Positions 27,335-40,778 of a DNA stretch of 64,000 nucleotides are shown piece after piece (the first letter of the stretch is position 1; each line of letters starts with the position of its first letter). The stretch is from Microbotryum silenes-acaulis (lineage: Eukaryota > Basidiomycota > Microbotryomycetes > Microbotryales > Microbotryaceae). The notes beneath the pieces were generated by a model that worked only from the letters and a program-made list of their open reading frames with translations, was not told the DNA's origin and did no database searches. The translations under genes and the position numbers were made by a program. The stretch covers positions 2,170,001-2,234,000 of the forward strand of contig QPFY01000002.1 in the NCBI GenBank assembly GCA_003665825.1, written 5' to 3'.

Positions 27335-28270
27335 CATCGGAAGCGAGGTGGCGTCATCGATATGACTCATGGCTCAAATTCAAGCGAGCTCGGAGGCGCG
27401 CGCTTGTCCCCAGCCCCAGCCCTCAAAAGTCAGCGATGACCTCGCCCACCTCTCTCTCGCTCCTTCTTTTCTCTTCATCGGCACTGGCTCTGCAACGTGG
27501 GCCTAGCAAACGTGGCGAGCTGTGCCTCATTCGGGTCCGGCACACCTCGACCAGCGTGGAGGTTTAACCACACCGTATCCCACCCGATCCGTGAGTACTT
27601 CCCTTATCACCACTTCACCCCTTGCTTGCTCGATCGTTGTCGTTCGGGTGGGACGGCCGTGACTTTCGAACTCGTGCTGACTCGCACCACCCCTCATGAT
27701 CATCCTCACCTTCCACAGCCCCATGAAGGGCTTTCATCTTCGTTCCTGAGGACATCATGTTCGACCACGCACTTTCGACCTACTGCTCCGTGACGGTGAG
27801 TCGGCTTGTCGTGCTACGTTGCTGCGTGCGGTCGCACGGTCGGGAGGCGGTCGCACAAGAGGAGGTCAACTTGACCTGGCGGCGCTCACCTTGCGACGTG
27901 GGCAATCCTGATGAACTGACACTACCATATGTTTGCTCATCTGCACTAGATTGATTTCGCCCCTCCTCCAAGCATGGACCTGTTCCGAGCTGGTGAGGAG
28001 GCTTGTTCGAAACGCAATCCGACTGTTGAACGGGGACCTGGACGTGTTGGGGGAAGGTGGGTGCTCGACCTTGATTCAGCCTTCCGAGCGGCGGCGACTG
28101 ACCCGTTTGCCACTCTCGGACTTGTGCTGCAGACATGGGAGAGGGAGTGATGGGTTGTGGGGCGTCTGTTGTGGATGTCAGGATTGGAGGGGGTTCATTG
28201 CCGGTGAAGCTCACAAGATGTCGAAGTATGGTGAGTCAGCTCATGCGACGTTCACCTCGCTCGTCGCTCG
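27335..28270 (+). pseudogene. Intron-bearing gene element, copy 2 (related to 4590-5460)
   Basis: Same block order and orientation as copy 1. Here an ATG exists at 27436 and opens a short peptide with a signal-peptide-like start (MTSPTSLSLLLFSSSALAL, stop at 27565). Downstream exon candidates bounded by conserved gtgagt/cag sites encode NHTVSHPI (27560s), VPEDIMFDHALSTYCSVT (27752-27795) and IDFAPPPSMDLFRAGEEACS (27953-28012), but these lie in different frames and I could not join them into one uninterrupted reading. Either a fast-evolving small secreted-protein gene with introns I misplace, or a relic. No known family recognised. Confidence 0.4.
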
Positions 28271-28917
28271 GTCGCACAGGGGGGTTTACTCCCTCGGCCT
28301 CGGACCCGGCCTCGACCAGGCTCGCTCCATCATCATGCATCACCATGATTCATCGTGCTGACTCTTTGCATTACTCTGTTGTTTTTCATCAGGTCATCTC
28401 TCGACCTTCTTTGAATACTGGGTGGATCGTGCAGGGAATCTTTTACAGTGAGTACTCTGACTCCTTGAGCTCGATGATCGCTCAAAGATCTCTGTGAGGC
28501 TCGGCCGGGCGCTGACCAGGCTCACGCTCTGGGACATTTGTGGTTTTTGTTTTGTTTTGTTTTGTCCAGACCTGGCGGAAGCAATAGGCGCACGCTTCTT
28601 TTTGTCCATAGTTCTTTTTTGTCGTAGACAGTACCGGTGGGCCCCCGAGCAGCCTTCCGTACGGGTTTGTAAGTTTACCCCTAAGGTGCTGCTGCTGTCG
28701 GGCGAGGCGCGACGCGACGAACGCAGATCCCCGGGCGCCGATCACTCAAAATCAGACGCGGCCATAGCTCAATCAAAAGATAAGAATTGTACTCGATAAG
28801 TGGAAAGAAAGAAACAACAAAATTGCGGACTATGTGGACTAGAACAATCGTGCTCGGCCCGTCTGGATCTTCAATCTGGCTTCGAGAAGAATTATTTCCG
28901 ACGGCTCACACCGAACT

Positions 28918-30710
28918 TCACCACCCATCCTGCTTCCCAAACTGTCGATACTCCTCCAGCCGACAATCCGTCGTCGAATCCCTGCCCAAACCGAACGCGT
29001 CGTCCTTGACACCCTTCAACCATTCCCCCGTTCCACCTTCAGCCCCACCACCTCCCCCGCCACCGCCACCACCGCCACCGCCACCGAGTAGAGAAATGCG
29101 AAACCATCTTCCCGAATGAGTGAGCGCGACAAGTTGGTGCTCTGTTCGTTTCTCCCCTAGATGACTCGGGATTGAACGTGCGAAACCTTTGCCCATCGTC
29201 GTCGCTGATGTATTCGATCGACTTGAAGAGTCCGACCTTCCCGCAGTAGAGGATCCACTCGCGTCCGCTGGCCCGACGGGAACCTCAGTCTCGACCTCGA
29301 TCCAAGCGCAAATACAAACATCATCCTCGATCGTCGGCGGCGCAGTCGAACCCGATCCAACACCACTCGATAACGCCGAAGCTCCAGCAGCGGCAGCGGT
29401 CGAGGATGAGAGGGAAAACGGTAGCCGTGAGGCTGTAGGCGCTGGAGGTGGAAGTCGGAATTGTGAATGGGACCATTCGGATGAGAAGTATTTCGGGAGG
29501 TATGGCTTGAGCAGCGAAAATTGTTTGGACCTAGTCGTCCTGCGCAGACGTGTTTGTTGAAACAGATTCAGCAAACGAAACGAGGCACCACCACCCGCTC
29601 GCATGAAGCAGACTGACTCGGTCACCTCCCCCATCGACGAGGCACTCGCGCTCCTTTTCTTCTGATACTCTTCTTTGGTCATCTTGAGATCCCAAACATG
29701 CACAGTCCCCTTATCAGAACTAACGGCCACCGCCTCACCGTCCGTGCGAATCGCGATACCGAAAACTTCGGCCTCGTCCGAGCCTCGTCGCAGTTCCTTG
29801 ACCAGCCTCGCATGGCTCGTATCCCAAACTCGGATGAGGGTTCCTTTTGAGCTGGCTGTGGCTAAGAGTCCGCCCGAGGGTGTGCACGACAAAGCGGCGA
29901 GGGACGTGGTGTGAGCGAGAATGATGGATACGGATGGATAAGGCGCCGAGGTGGGATCGTGGGACGGTGCGGGTGGAAGGGGTGACATCTCGTGTGGGTC
30001 TGTCAGTGGGGGTAGATTGACGATTTGTACTTGGCCTGGTTGACGTCCTGGAAAGGCCAACAGGGTCGATCCGATCTCGGTCCCGAGCGCGACGAGGCCT
30101 GGAGGAATTCCCAAAGCGAGCTGTCAACGCGACCAGCCATGGCGATCCTAGAATGTACGCTGGTGAGACACTCACCTTTGGGGTTGTTGGTCGTCTCATA
30201 TACTCCTTCCCTCCATATGCCCAACCCCCCCTTACCCAACACGAACAAGACGACCCTCTGCTTGAGCACGACTACGAGCCGGTCCCTCCTCGCTGCAAGA
30301 CCCTTGACCTCTTCACCGAACTCGAGTTCACACACCGCTTGACCGAGATGATCGTCCCAGACCATGACCTTGTTGGGAGAGTACAGAGGTGAAGGTGGTC
30401 CACCGACGAGGAACAAGATGTTGGACAGTTCGAGAGGGAGCACCAACCGAAGTGAGCCATTCGCAAATTCTGATGGGTGCGGGGTCGCATACTCATCAGT
30501 GACGCTACAAGCTTTATTCTTGCCAGCTAGAGCGGATCAGCTAGAGCACCTTGACCCACCTCGTTGACTTGTCCTCTGCAGAGGATGGGTGCGATAGACG
30601 GCCCAGCCCTGATCGGTCGCGGTGGCGAACGACGTGCTCGTACAGTTCAATTGCAGCCCCAGGATGGGCGAACGCTTTTCGTCCGAGATGAGGTGAGCGG
30701 CCAAGTTCAT
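28918..30710 (-). CDS. PROPPIN (HSV2/ATG18/WIPI-like) phosphoinositide-binding WD protein
   Basis: Seven-bladed beta-propeller of the Atg18/Atg21/Hsv2 family, which binds PtdIns3P and PtdIns(3,5)P2 on autophagic and endosomal membranes. Exons: 30560-30710 (MNLAAHLISDEKRSP, the usual MNL start), 30469 to about 30172 (SNILFLVGG, NKVMVWDDH, YETTNNPKG) and about 30112-28918 (STLLAFPGRQPGQVQIVNL). The double-Arg phosphoinositide motif is present as LVKELRRGSDEAEVFGIA, followed by GTVHVWDL. A Ser/Ala-rich insertion and a 14-Gly run (about 29045-29090) sit in the last blades. The splice between exons 2 and 3 does not keep frame with the obvious gtgagt donor at NPKG, off by one base, so either a site is misread or the gene carries a frameshift. 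An in-frame Met at 30788 is a less likely start. Confidence 0.8.
29042..29090 (-). repeat. CCACCG/CCACCN microsatellite coding for poly-Gly
   Basis: Tandem cacc/cgccac units inside the PROPPIN last exon encode an uninterrupted Gly run near the C-terminus. Confidence 0.85.
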
Positions 30711-31327
30711 GTTGGGTGAGCGCTTGCCTTGGTCGTGGGAGGGAGTGGCAAGCGGCGCATCAGTAGGGGATGAACGGTCGAAGGTCAAGCTGCTGACGAG
30801 TTACGCGAACGGAGCTCGTCGCGCGTGATCGCATGTGGGGCAGTGTGGGGCCTGGTGGGGCTCAACGGTTACCTGAGTGCGCCGACGGCAATTTCAAGCG
30901 TAACGACTTCGGAGGTGGTATAGATGCATGCACCGGCCCATGGGTTCACAAATTGTTCATTGCACGTTCCAAAGTTGCCTAGCATCCCGCAATGAGGGCA
31001 TAAGCTCATGCACCAATCAAGCACAGATTATCGGTTCCGAGGGTAATATGAAACAGGTATTCAACGCCGACAATTTGATGGTGCACGTCGAGAGCGTACA
31101 GATCTGGGGGTTTAATGTAGGAGAAACTATGCACAAGGTCACATCTGATGGCGCTGATGCACTACTCATGACTTGAATTGGACCGGAGAGCTGACCCACG
31201 ATTCCCAACTCGCCTCAAGCGAAGGATCGGCCGTCGTCTTCAGCGCGCTGTGGGTCGAAGCGAAACCATTGCAACATCCGCGTCAGCGCTCACTCAATCC
31301 ATTTGAAATGAAAAACAAGACTATGCC
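30711..31327. other. Intergenic, PROPPIN promoter and subtilase 3' side
   Basis: About 620 bp. A small open frame at 30928-31176 lacks family features. Nothing else recognised. Confidence 0.5.
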
Positions 31328-34300
31328 TCACCGAACAAGTACGCGATAAGGCACCCCATCCGGCAAATCGGATGCCTGACCATCCATCGACAAATCCTTA
31401 TGCACCGAACCTTGGAACACGACCAACGCATCGGGCGCTCCCTTGTCATCACGAGCCTGATTCTTCTTCTCGTAGATCCTACCGAGTACTTGAACATCGG
31501 TGTACAATTGATTTGGATCTGCTCGGGGTCCCAAGTGACGAGCGAGTCGACGAGCGACAAGGTGGTTTTCGTCTGCGGCGTTGAGGGATCGACGGTGGTT
31601 TCTTCCCCCGTGGCTCGGAAGGGTTCCTTTGAAAGTCGAGTTATCCGCAATGACATCAACGGTAACATGACGAGTCGCTTGCGCGAACCTGACAAACACC
31701 CCCACCCCGATCGATCGATCAAAGGTCGTAAGTTGGGTCGGCACCTTGACGCTGTTGGGCGAATCATCAAGCAAATAGGGGTACGTTAGTCCCTGGGGCA
31801 AACCACTCCTGAACGCCGAAGCGAACGAGGTCGAAACATCAATGATCGGCATGTCGACGATGTCAGCCGCAAGACCAAAGTAGGAGACGTGGAACTCTTG
31901 CTTGTTGCTGGCGTGGATGTTGATGAACCCGGAATAGACGGGGAAGTAGTCCTTCTCGCGAGCGGTGAGTTGGGGAGGCGTGATGATGACTTTGACCGTG
32001 GCGGTTTGTCCGGCCTCGATGGTTATGGACGTCTTGTCGAACGATACTTTGGCTTCGGCTTCCTGGAGTACGGTGGGGAGCGAGGAGGGGAAAATGTCTT
32101 GTTTGGCTCCCTGCAGTGCGCAAGTGACGGGGGGTTTGTCAGCACCTTTGAAAAGGCTGGCGCAGCTCGTGAAAAACTTCTCATAAGACCTACACCGTCA
32201 TATGTCATCTTGGTCTGTGCGGCGGTCGAATCGAAAGTGTAGGTGATGGAAGCGTGTCCCATGTTTTTGAGCGTCAGCTGCTGCTCCTTTTGGACGTGGG
32301 CGGTATCATTGATCTTGAAGGAGAAGGGAGTCACAAGCGTCTGAGCCTCGACAGCTCTGAGCGCATTGACGAGACCTGAAACGGCAGCAAAATATATGGC
32401 TTAATCAGTGATCGTTGTCGTAAACAGTAAAGAGAAATTCAAGCTCACCACTCCCAGCCAACGTCGTCGTCTCGAGAGGTTCGCCATCGGCGCGCGGATG
32501 AATACTGATCGGCTTGGCCGTCGTCGCCAACAAAGCGCGCAGTTCATCCGGCTTCAAGTTGTCATCTTTCCTCGCCCCAAGCACCAAAGTAGCAATCGCG
32601 TTGGTGATAGGCGAACTCGTCGCATCGATGGTCCCGACCGAACCATTCGGCCTGATACCGGCGATTTGGTTCGCGGGCACTCCGAACGTCGGTCCGGTCG
32701 TGAGCGAGTTGTCGGGCCCGTACGAAGAGTAGAAACTGATCTTGCCTCCGGTGTCGGCGTTCACAGGATGGATGAGCGTTCGGTCCTTGAAGTTGAGTTT
32801 GAGCCCGTTGGGGTTCTTGCGGTAGTACTCGAGCAACTGCGTTGATGAGAAAGCTTCTTGTTACACAAGTGCTTGGGAGAAAAACTGGCACCAGTCTTCA
32901 GCGAACCAAGACTCACCTTTGTTCCATCACTCTGAATCATTCCCACGGGGAAAGGTACGGAAGGAGCAATACCATCAAAGTACGGTGCGGGCCAACCGAC
33001 GGAAGCCGGGTAATTGACGACGAGCAGGACACGCGCGCCAAACTTCCTCACGTTTGCCATCTGAGTTTCGAAGCCACAACTTGCTCGTTGGACCACCACA
33101 GCACGGTTCGACAAGTCCGGGGTGTCATGGGGTAGATCATCGCATCCCGTGGCGGCGCTATCGGTGGATGAGGTGGAGAGGAAGTAGACTTCGAAGGTGT
33201 CGTCGTAAGGGATCGGATAGACGGAGATGTATGGCAGGGTCGCTTCGCCACTTTCAAACCTCAGAGCGTAGGCGAAAGGGTATTGATTAAGATCGACGTA
33301 GGCTGCACCGACTCCTTCCGTACCCGTGGCCGGACCAGCGGGGTAGAACAAGCCTTGGTCGCGAGACACACCCCAAGCGCTGACGGCAAATACACCTTTC
33401 TTCTCGGCCAACTTGTTGAGCGTGATGGGGCCCAGATCGTTATCGTTCCAACCGACGCTAGAGATGAGCGAGTTTGAGATCACCTTGCATCCATCTTGGG
33501 CAGCTTTGAGGAAAGCCCCGATGATGATGTCGCCCGTCGCGCCTCCTCCGCCACAGGGGAAGATCGAGTACCACCCAATCTCGGCTTGAGGGATGGCGCC
33601 GACGAAGTCAAACCGGTTCTCCGGTGCGACCATCTGACCGAGGATATGCGTCGATCTCACATCGCAGTCTGCATGTGGGTCGGAGCCTGGTTGAGGGTGA
33701 TCGGGGTCCGTGCCGACGAGATCGGCGCCAAACTGAATTGCGCAGTTCTTGGATCCGAAGCAGCCGCGCTTGCCGAGTAAAGGGTGAGTGTATTGGGTAT
33801 GACCTTCGATGAAGCACGACTTGACACCTTGACCAAAGAACCCACGTTTGTGTAGAATGTCGATGCTCGTCATACGATGGGGAGAGAAGCCGCCGGTCGT
33901 GTTGGGCATATTCTTCTGGCCCAAGAATTGCTGGTCGCGCAGCTCGAGGTGGGGCGGCGCCGTGCCTCTCGCCTTGACTTTGCGATGATTGCGGTGCTGT
34001 TGGGACGACTGGGAAGGAGGTTCGCCTTTTTGTTGCTGGACAGCGGCAGATTTGTAGTCAAAGACTGGGTATACGGCCTGTGTGTACATTTTCCGCCAAT
34101 CTGTGTCAGGCCCCACCTCACCTACAAGCGACAGATCGATCGGATAGAGATCGGAGGTCTCACCTCGACTCCGGGCATCGTCTGGAGCTGCTCCTTGGTG
34201 ACACCGGGGGCATTGACACTGTGGCCGATCAAGACTCCTGGCGTGTGGTATTCCTGAACGACCTCAAGTGACTCCAAACCCGATCTCGCTCTGAGGTTGC

Positions 34301-34569
34301 TAAGGTGGTCCCGAGCGTGTAAAGCCTAGGAAAGAAACAATAAGCGTCGGTCCGACCAAGATAGGAGGCCAATTTTGCGCGGATCGCTCATGGAGCAAAG
34401 CACACTCTAGGAGAAGGCAAGTGAGAGCTATGCGTACCTTGCCTTCTTTGTTCGATTCGGAGTACACGACGATGTACCTGTTGAGGACCCGAGTCTTTTG
34501 CGCGAACGCGGCGGGCACGATCGCCGTGGCGGCGGCAAGGAGTGCCAGCGAGTTTCCTACGCGCATCAC
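31328..34569 (-). CDS. Secreted subtilase-fold (S8) protein with PA-type insert, catalytic residues replaced
   Basis: Six exons: 34438-34569, 34164-34325, 32917-34077, 32449-32836, 32194-32375 and 31328-32110. They sum to 2808 nt, 935 residues, the size of fungal Vpr-like extracellular subtilases. A signal peptide (MMRVGNSLALLAAATAIVPA, cleavage likely after AFAQ) precedes an I9-type propeptide (RVLNRYIVVYSES; PGVLIGHSVNAPGV). The peptidase fold is clear from FFGQGVKSCFIEG, THPLLGKRGCFG, RFDFVGAIPQAEIGWYSIF and DIIIGAFLKAAQDGCKVISN. A PA-like insert follows (RAVVVQRASCGFE, ARVLLVVNYPASVG), then a C-terminal Fn3-like region (AKVSFDKTSITIEAGQTATV). Aligned by eye to active relatives, Asp of IDTG is Glu189, His of GHGTH is Arg239, the oxyanion Asn is missing in FAVSAWGVSRDQG, and the GTSMATP block reads DATSSPI near residue 556. 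All phases agree, so this is an intact gene, probably a pseudoprotease. Confidence 0.85.
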
Positions 34570-35612
34570 TCAGGAAAGATCTCGGGGCGACAAGATGATG
34601 TAGGTACGCTGCAGGTCCAAAATGCTCCGTTTGAGAAAGCTCAGCGCATCGATCTGACCAGCGTTGGGCGCTTGGGAAGGGATACTCACAGTAGTGTTCG
34701 AGTGTTCTGTTAAGGGATATGATGCGACGGGTGGGGAGGACCTGGTTGATGGGGTTCAATGCCGAACTCTCAGCTCGTCAGCTTGGAGTAAGATGAAGCA
34801 AGTGAGCGGAAAGAGGCCGAACCCTGACCGGCTATAAACCAGCGGACGGTCTCGCTCCTTTGGGGCGATCGAGCTATGCCGCTAAAATGATTTTCAGGGG
34901 TTACCGTGCCAGTTGGGTTTCACACCTGAGTTCCTGAGACTTGGCAGTGGGACTCGGATCGAGGCCGTGAAACTCGTCTGTTTTGGTGATGAACAAGTGA
35001 AAGTGAGTACATTCGTTATTCAAAACGGTCAAACACAGTCCAGTAGCTTTCTCTCACCTTCGGCGTATGTACCGGTCTGTGTCAGCTGAATTTATGCAGA
35101 TCAACGGCCGGCCCGGGCCGACGGTGAATTCCAATTGATCTCCTCCACTGCACTCTCCCCGACCGCAATGAGTCATCAGTTCCGACTCAGTCGCCCCCTA
35201 ACGACTCCCTGGAGAACTGAATCCGTCGGGCTCTAATGGCATAAACACCTGTAGCGCGCGAAGATCCCGGGGCAGCTGGCTTCCTTTCGCCAGAGCGTAC
35301 GAAATGAAAGCAGAAAGCACCGCACGACCAGTTCCCGAAATCTGCAGCCGCAGCCGCCCTTTTCTTCCTCCACGAACGTTACATGCACATTATTTCACAT
35401 AAACTTGGTGCACTCTTCTACGAAAGTAAATGGGTCGAATAGAACTAGAGGAACAAAAAAATCATCAAACTACAATAAGACATGTTCACGCAACAAGAAC
35501 GGGACAAGATCTAGGCCCGGAACAAAGGAGAGGACCCGCTGGCGAAATAGGAACCTAGCGGAAGGGATGAGTCGGCGGAAGCGCAGAAATACAAAAATAA
35601 TGAGCAAACCTT
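34570..35612. other. Intergenic between subtilase-like start and SNF1 copy B stop
   Basis: Just over 1 kb. It holds the promoter of the subtilase-like gene and the 3' UTR of SNF1 copy B. A lysine/arginine-rich open frame at 35405-35662 is not supported as a gene. Confidence 0.55.
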
Positions 35613-38996
<3,384 letters not shown>

Positions 38997-39329
38997 ACCT
39001 TAGCGCTTATTGACCACGCCCTCGCTGCGCTGCTCTTTGTTTCCGTGACATGCACGCACGCCCACCTTCACCAACTGCCACACCCTCGTTTTGCAACACC
39101 ATTTCCCCAACCGGTGTCCACTCGGCAACCCACCCGTCGAGCCTGCTCCCGCTTGGACCGACGAGGACCGCTTGGCCACGCGCGGCGACGAACCACGTCA
39201 CACTCGCACACTCGCTCGCACACACGCCTCGTCCCTCCTCGTCCCGTCCTCGTCCCGTCTCGTCTCCTCTCCGTCCGTCGCAGCTGCCTTTCACCGACCT
39301 TCCCATCGCTCACCCCCCCCCCCCCCCAA
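38997..39329. promoter_or_regulatory. Divergent promoter region of SNF1 copy B and p24 gene, with poly-C tract
   Basis: Together with the last 116 bp of the repeat arm this forms the 449-bp interval between two divergent ATGs. It is pyrimidine-rich and ends in an uninterrupted run of about 17 C (39311-39327) three bases before the p24 ATG. No specific factor site asserted. Confidence 0.5.
39311..39327 (+). repeat. Poly-C homopolymer tract in p24 leader
   Basis: About 17 consecutive C immediately upstream of the start codon. The length may be imprecise in the assembly. Confidence 0.85.
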
Positions 39330-40512
39330 ATGATCCGACCACGACCAACAATAACCACCAGATTCTCCCCCTTTTTGGTCCTGCTCGTTCTGTGGTGCTC
39401 ATGGTGCCTGCTCGGCGTGCAAGGCTCGGCATTGACGACGACCATTCTCGCGAATGAGCGGAGTTGCTTCTACGCGCTCGTCGATAAACCGGGAGAGAAG
39501 GTCAGTTCAGTTGGGGATCGTTCTTCATGTGTTGGTGTGCTGCGTGTATGAGATGAAGGTTCCTGATCCAAGACTTGGGACGCGTTTGGCTTCGTGATAG
39601 GTTGGCTTCTACTTTGCCGTAAGTCGCGCGGTCGAGGCTTTCTCCGGCTCGGATGACAAATACGCGGTTCATAATTGGGCGTGGATGCACCGGGGTCATC
39701 AACCTACGATGGTTGCTTCAAAGAACCGGCGATCGCTAGCGGATTGGCATCGATGACCCCTTCCGTCGGCGAAAGCGTGATGACCCACTGAACCGCTCCA
39801 CCCTGGGAACGCGTCCCGTCGGCAACGACGCGATGACACGGCCCAAAGCTGACCACTCGACGCGAACACCCACAGGTCCAATCCGGTGGCTCGTTCGACA
39901 TCGACTGGACCGTCACCGACCCAGCGGACACGATCATGATCGAAGGCGAACGCGAGCGTCAAGGCGACTATATCTTCACCGCCCACCTCATCGGCGAATA
40001 CTCCTTCTGCTTCTCCAACGACATGTCCTCCTTTTCCGAAAAACTCGTCGATTTCGACATCATGGTCGAGTCGGAACCAAGACCTGTTGCACCGGCTAAA
40101 CCGACCGGATTGACGGAACAAACGTCCAGTTTGGAAGAGAGCATTTATAAATTGAGTGGCAGTCTGAGTTCGATTCAGAGGACGCAGAAGTACTTTAGGA
40201 CGAGAGAAAACAGGAATGCGAGTCATCACGGAGTAACTTTTGAAGACATCTGTACGAACTGACTTTGCCGGTCCACATCCTTCAGGTCTCGACGGTCAAA
40301 AGCACACAGTGGCGTATCTGGGCTTGCTCCATCACTGAGAGTCTCATGATGGTCGGGATGAGCGCTTTCCAAGTCTGGGGTACGTCATTTTTCGGATTGG
40401 GTATCTTTTCCGGCTCGCCAAGGGAGAGAGCTGACACTCGTATTACTTGTCTCGTCCGCCCGCAGTCGTGCAACGCTTCTTCTCAGGCCCTTCGAGGCGG
40501 CGACAAGTTTGA
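39330..40512 (+). CDS. p24 (emp24/gp25L/Erp) family ER-Golgi cargo receptor
   Basis: Type I membrane protein of COPII/COPI vesicles that helps sort GPI-anchored and other cargo. Five exons (39330-39500, 39601-39618, 39876-40232, 40286-40379, 40466-40512) sum to 687 nt, 228 residues, typical for p24. A signal sequence (FLVLLVLWCSWCLLGVQG) precedes a GOLD domain with the two expected Cys (NERSCFYALVDKPGEK; GEYSFCFSNDMSSFSEK) and GSFDIDWTVTDP. A coiled region (TSSLEESIYKLSGSLSSIQR) and one TM segment follow, and the short tail VVQRFFSGPSRRRQV carries a Phe pair and dibasic residues for coat binding. Exon 2 is only 18 nt (VGFYFA). It is most like the fungal gamma/Erp class, but the subfamily is not certain. 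Confidence 0.9.
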
Positions 40513-40778
40513 AGTTGGGGTACGACGACACGGTTTCGAGCATATTAGGAACGTGCCTTGCCATTCCATACATCCGGGCTCACTCTGTCCCGAAGTCTCA
40601 ATCATCGTGAAGCGGAGTTTTATCTTTTTGAGTTTCCATTCTGTCCCTTGCGATTCTTGCTACAACACAACTACGATCCGCGACGAAGACCCAAACCCCC
40701 GCAAAACCCTCGAGTTCCTTAGTCAAAAATTCCTGCTAGTCTTGTCCATACGTTGCTGATCCGCACAACTGTCAGGTC

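Larger units (their letters stand above)
26181..28917. other. Gene-poor interval inside the spacer
   Basis: 2.7 kb between the helicase remnant and the PROPPIN stop codon. It contains a diverged tandem repeat (26951-27208) and copy 2 of the decayed element (about 27335-28270), both listed separately. The rest shows no supported gene. Confidence 0.6.

Noticed and set aside
32408..32845. Plus-strand frame of 145 codons opposite the subtilase-like gene
   Set aside because: Composition of an antisense shadow; the minus-strand exon has matching splice phases and homologous content.
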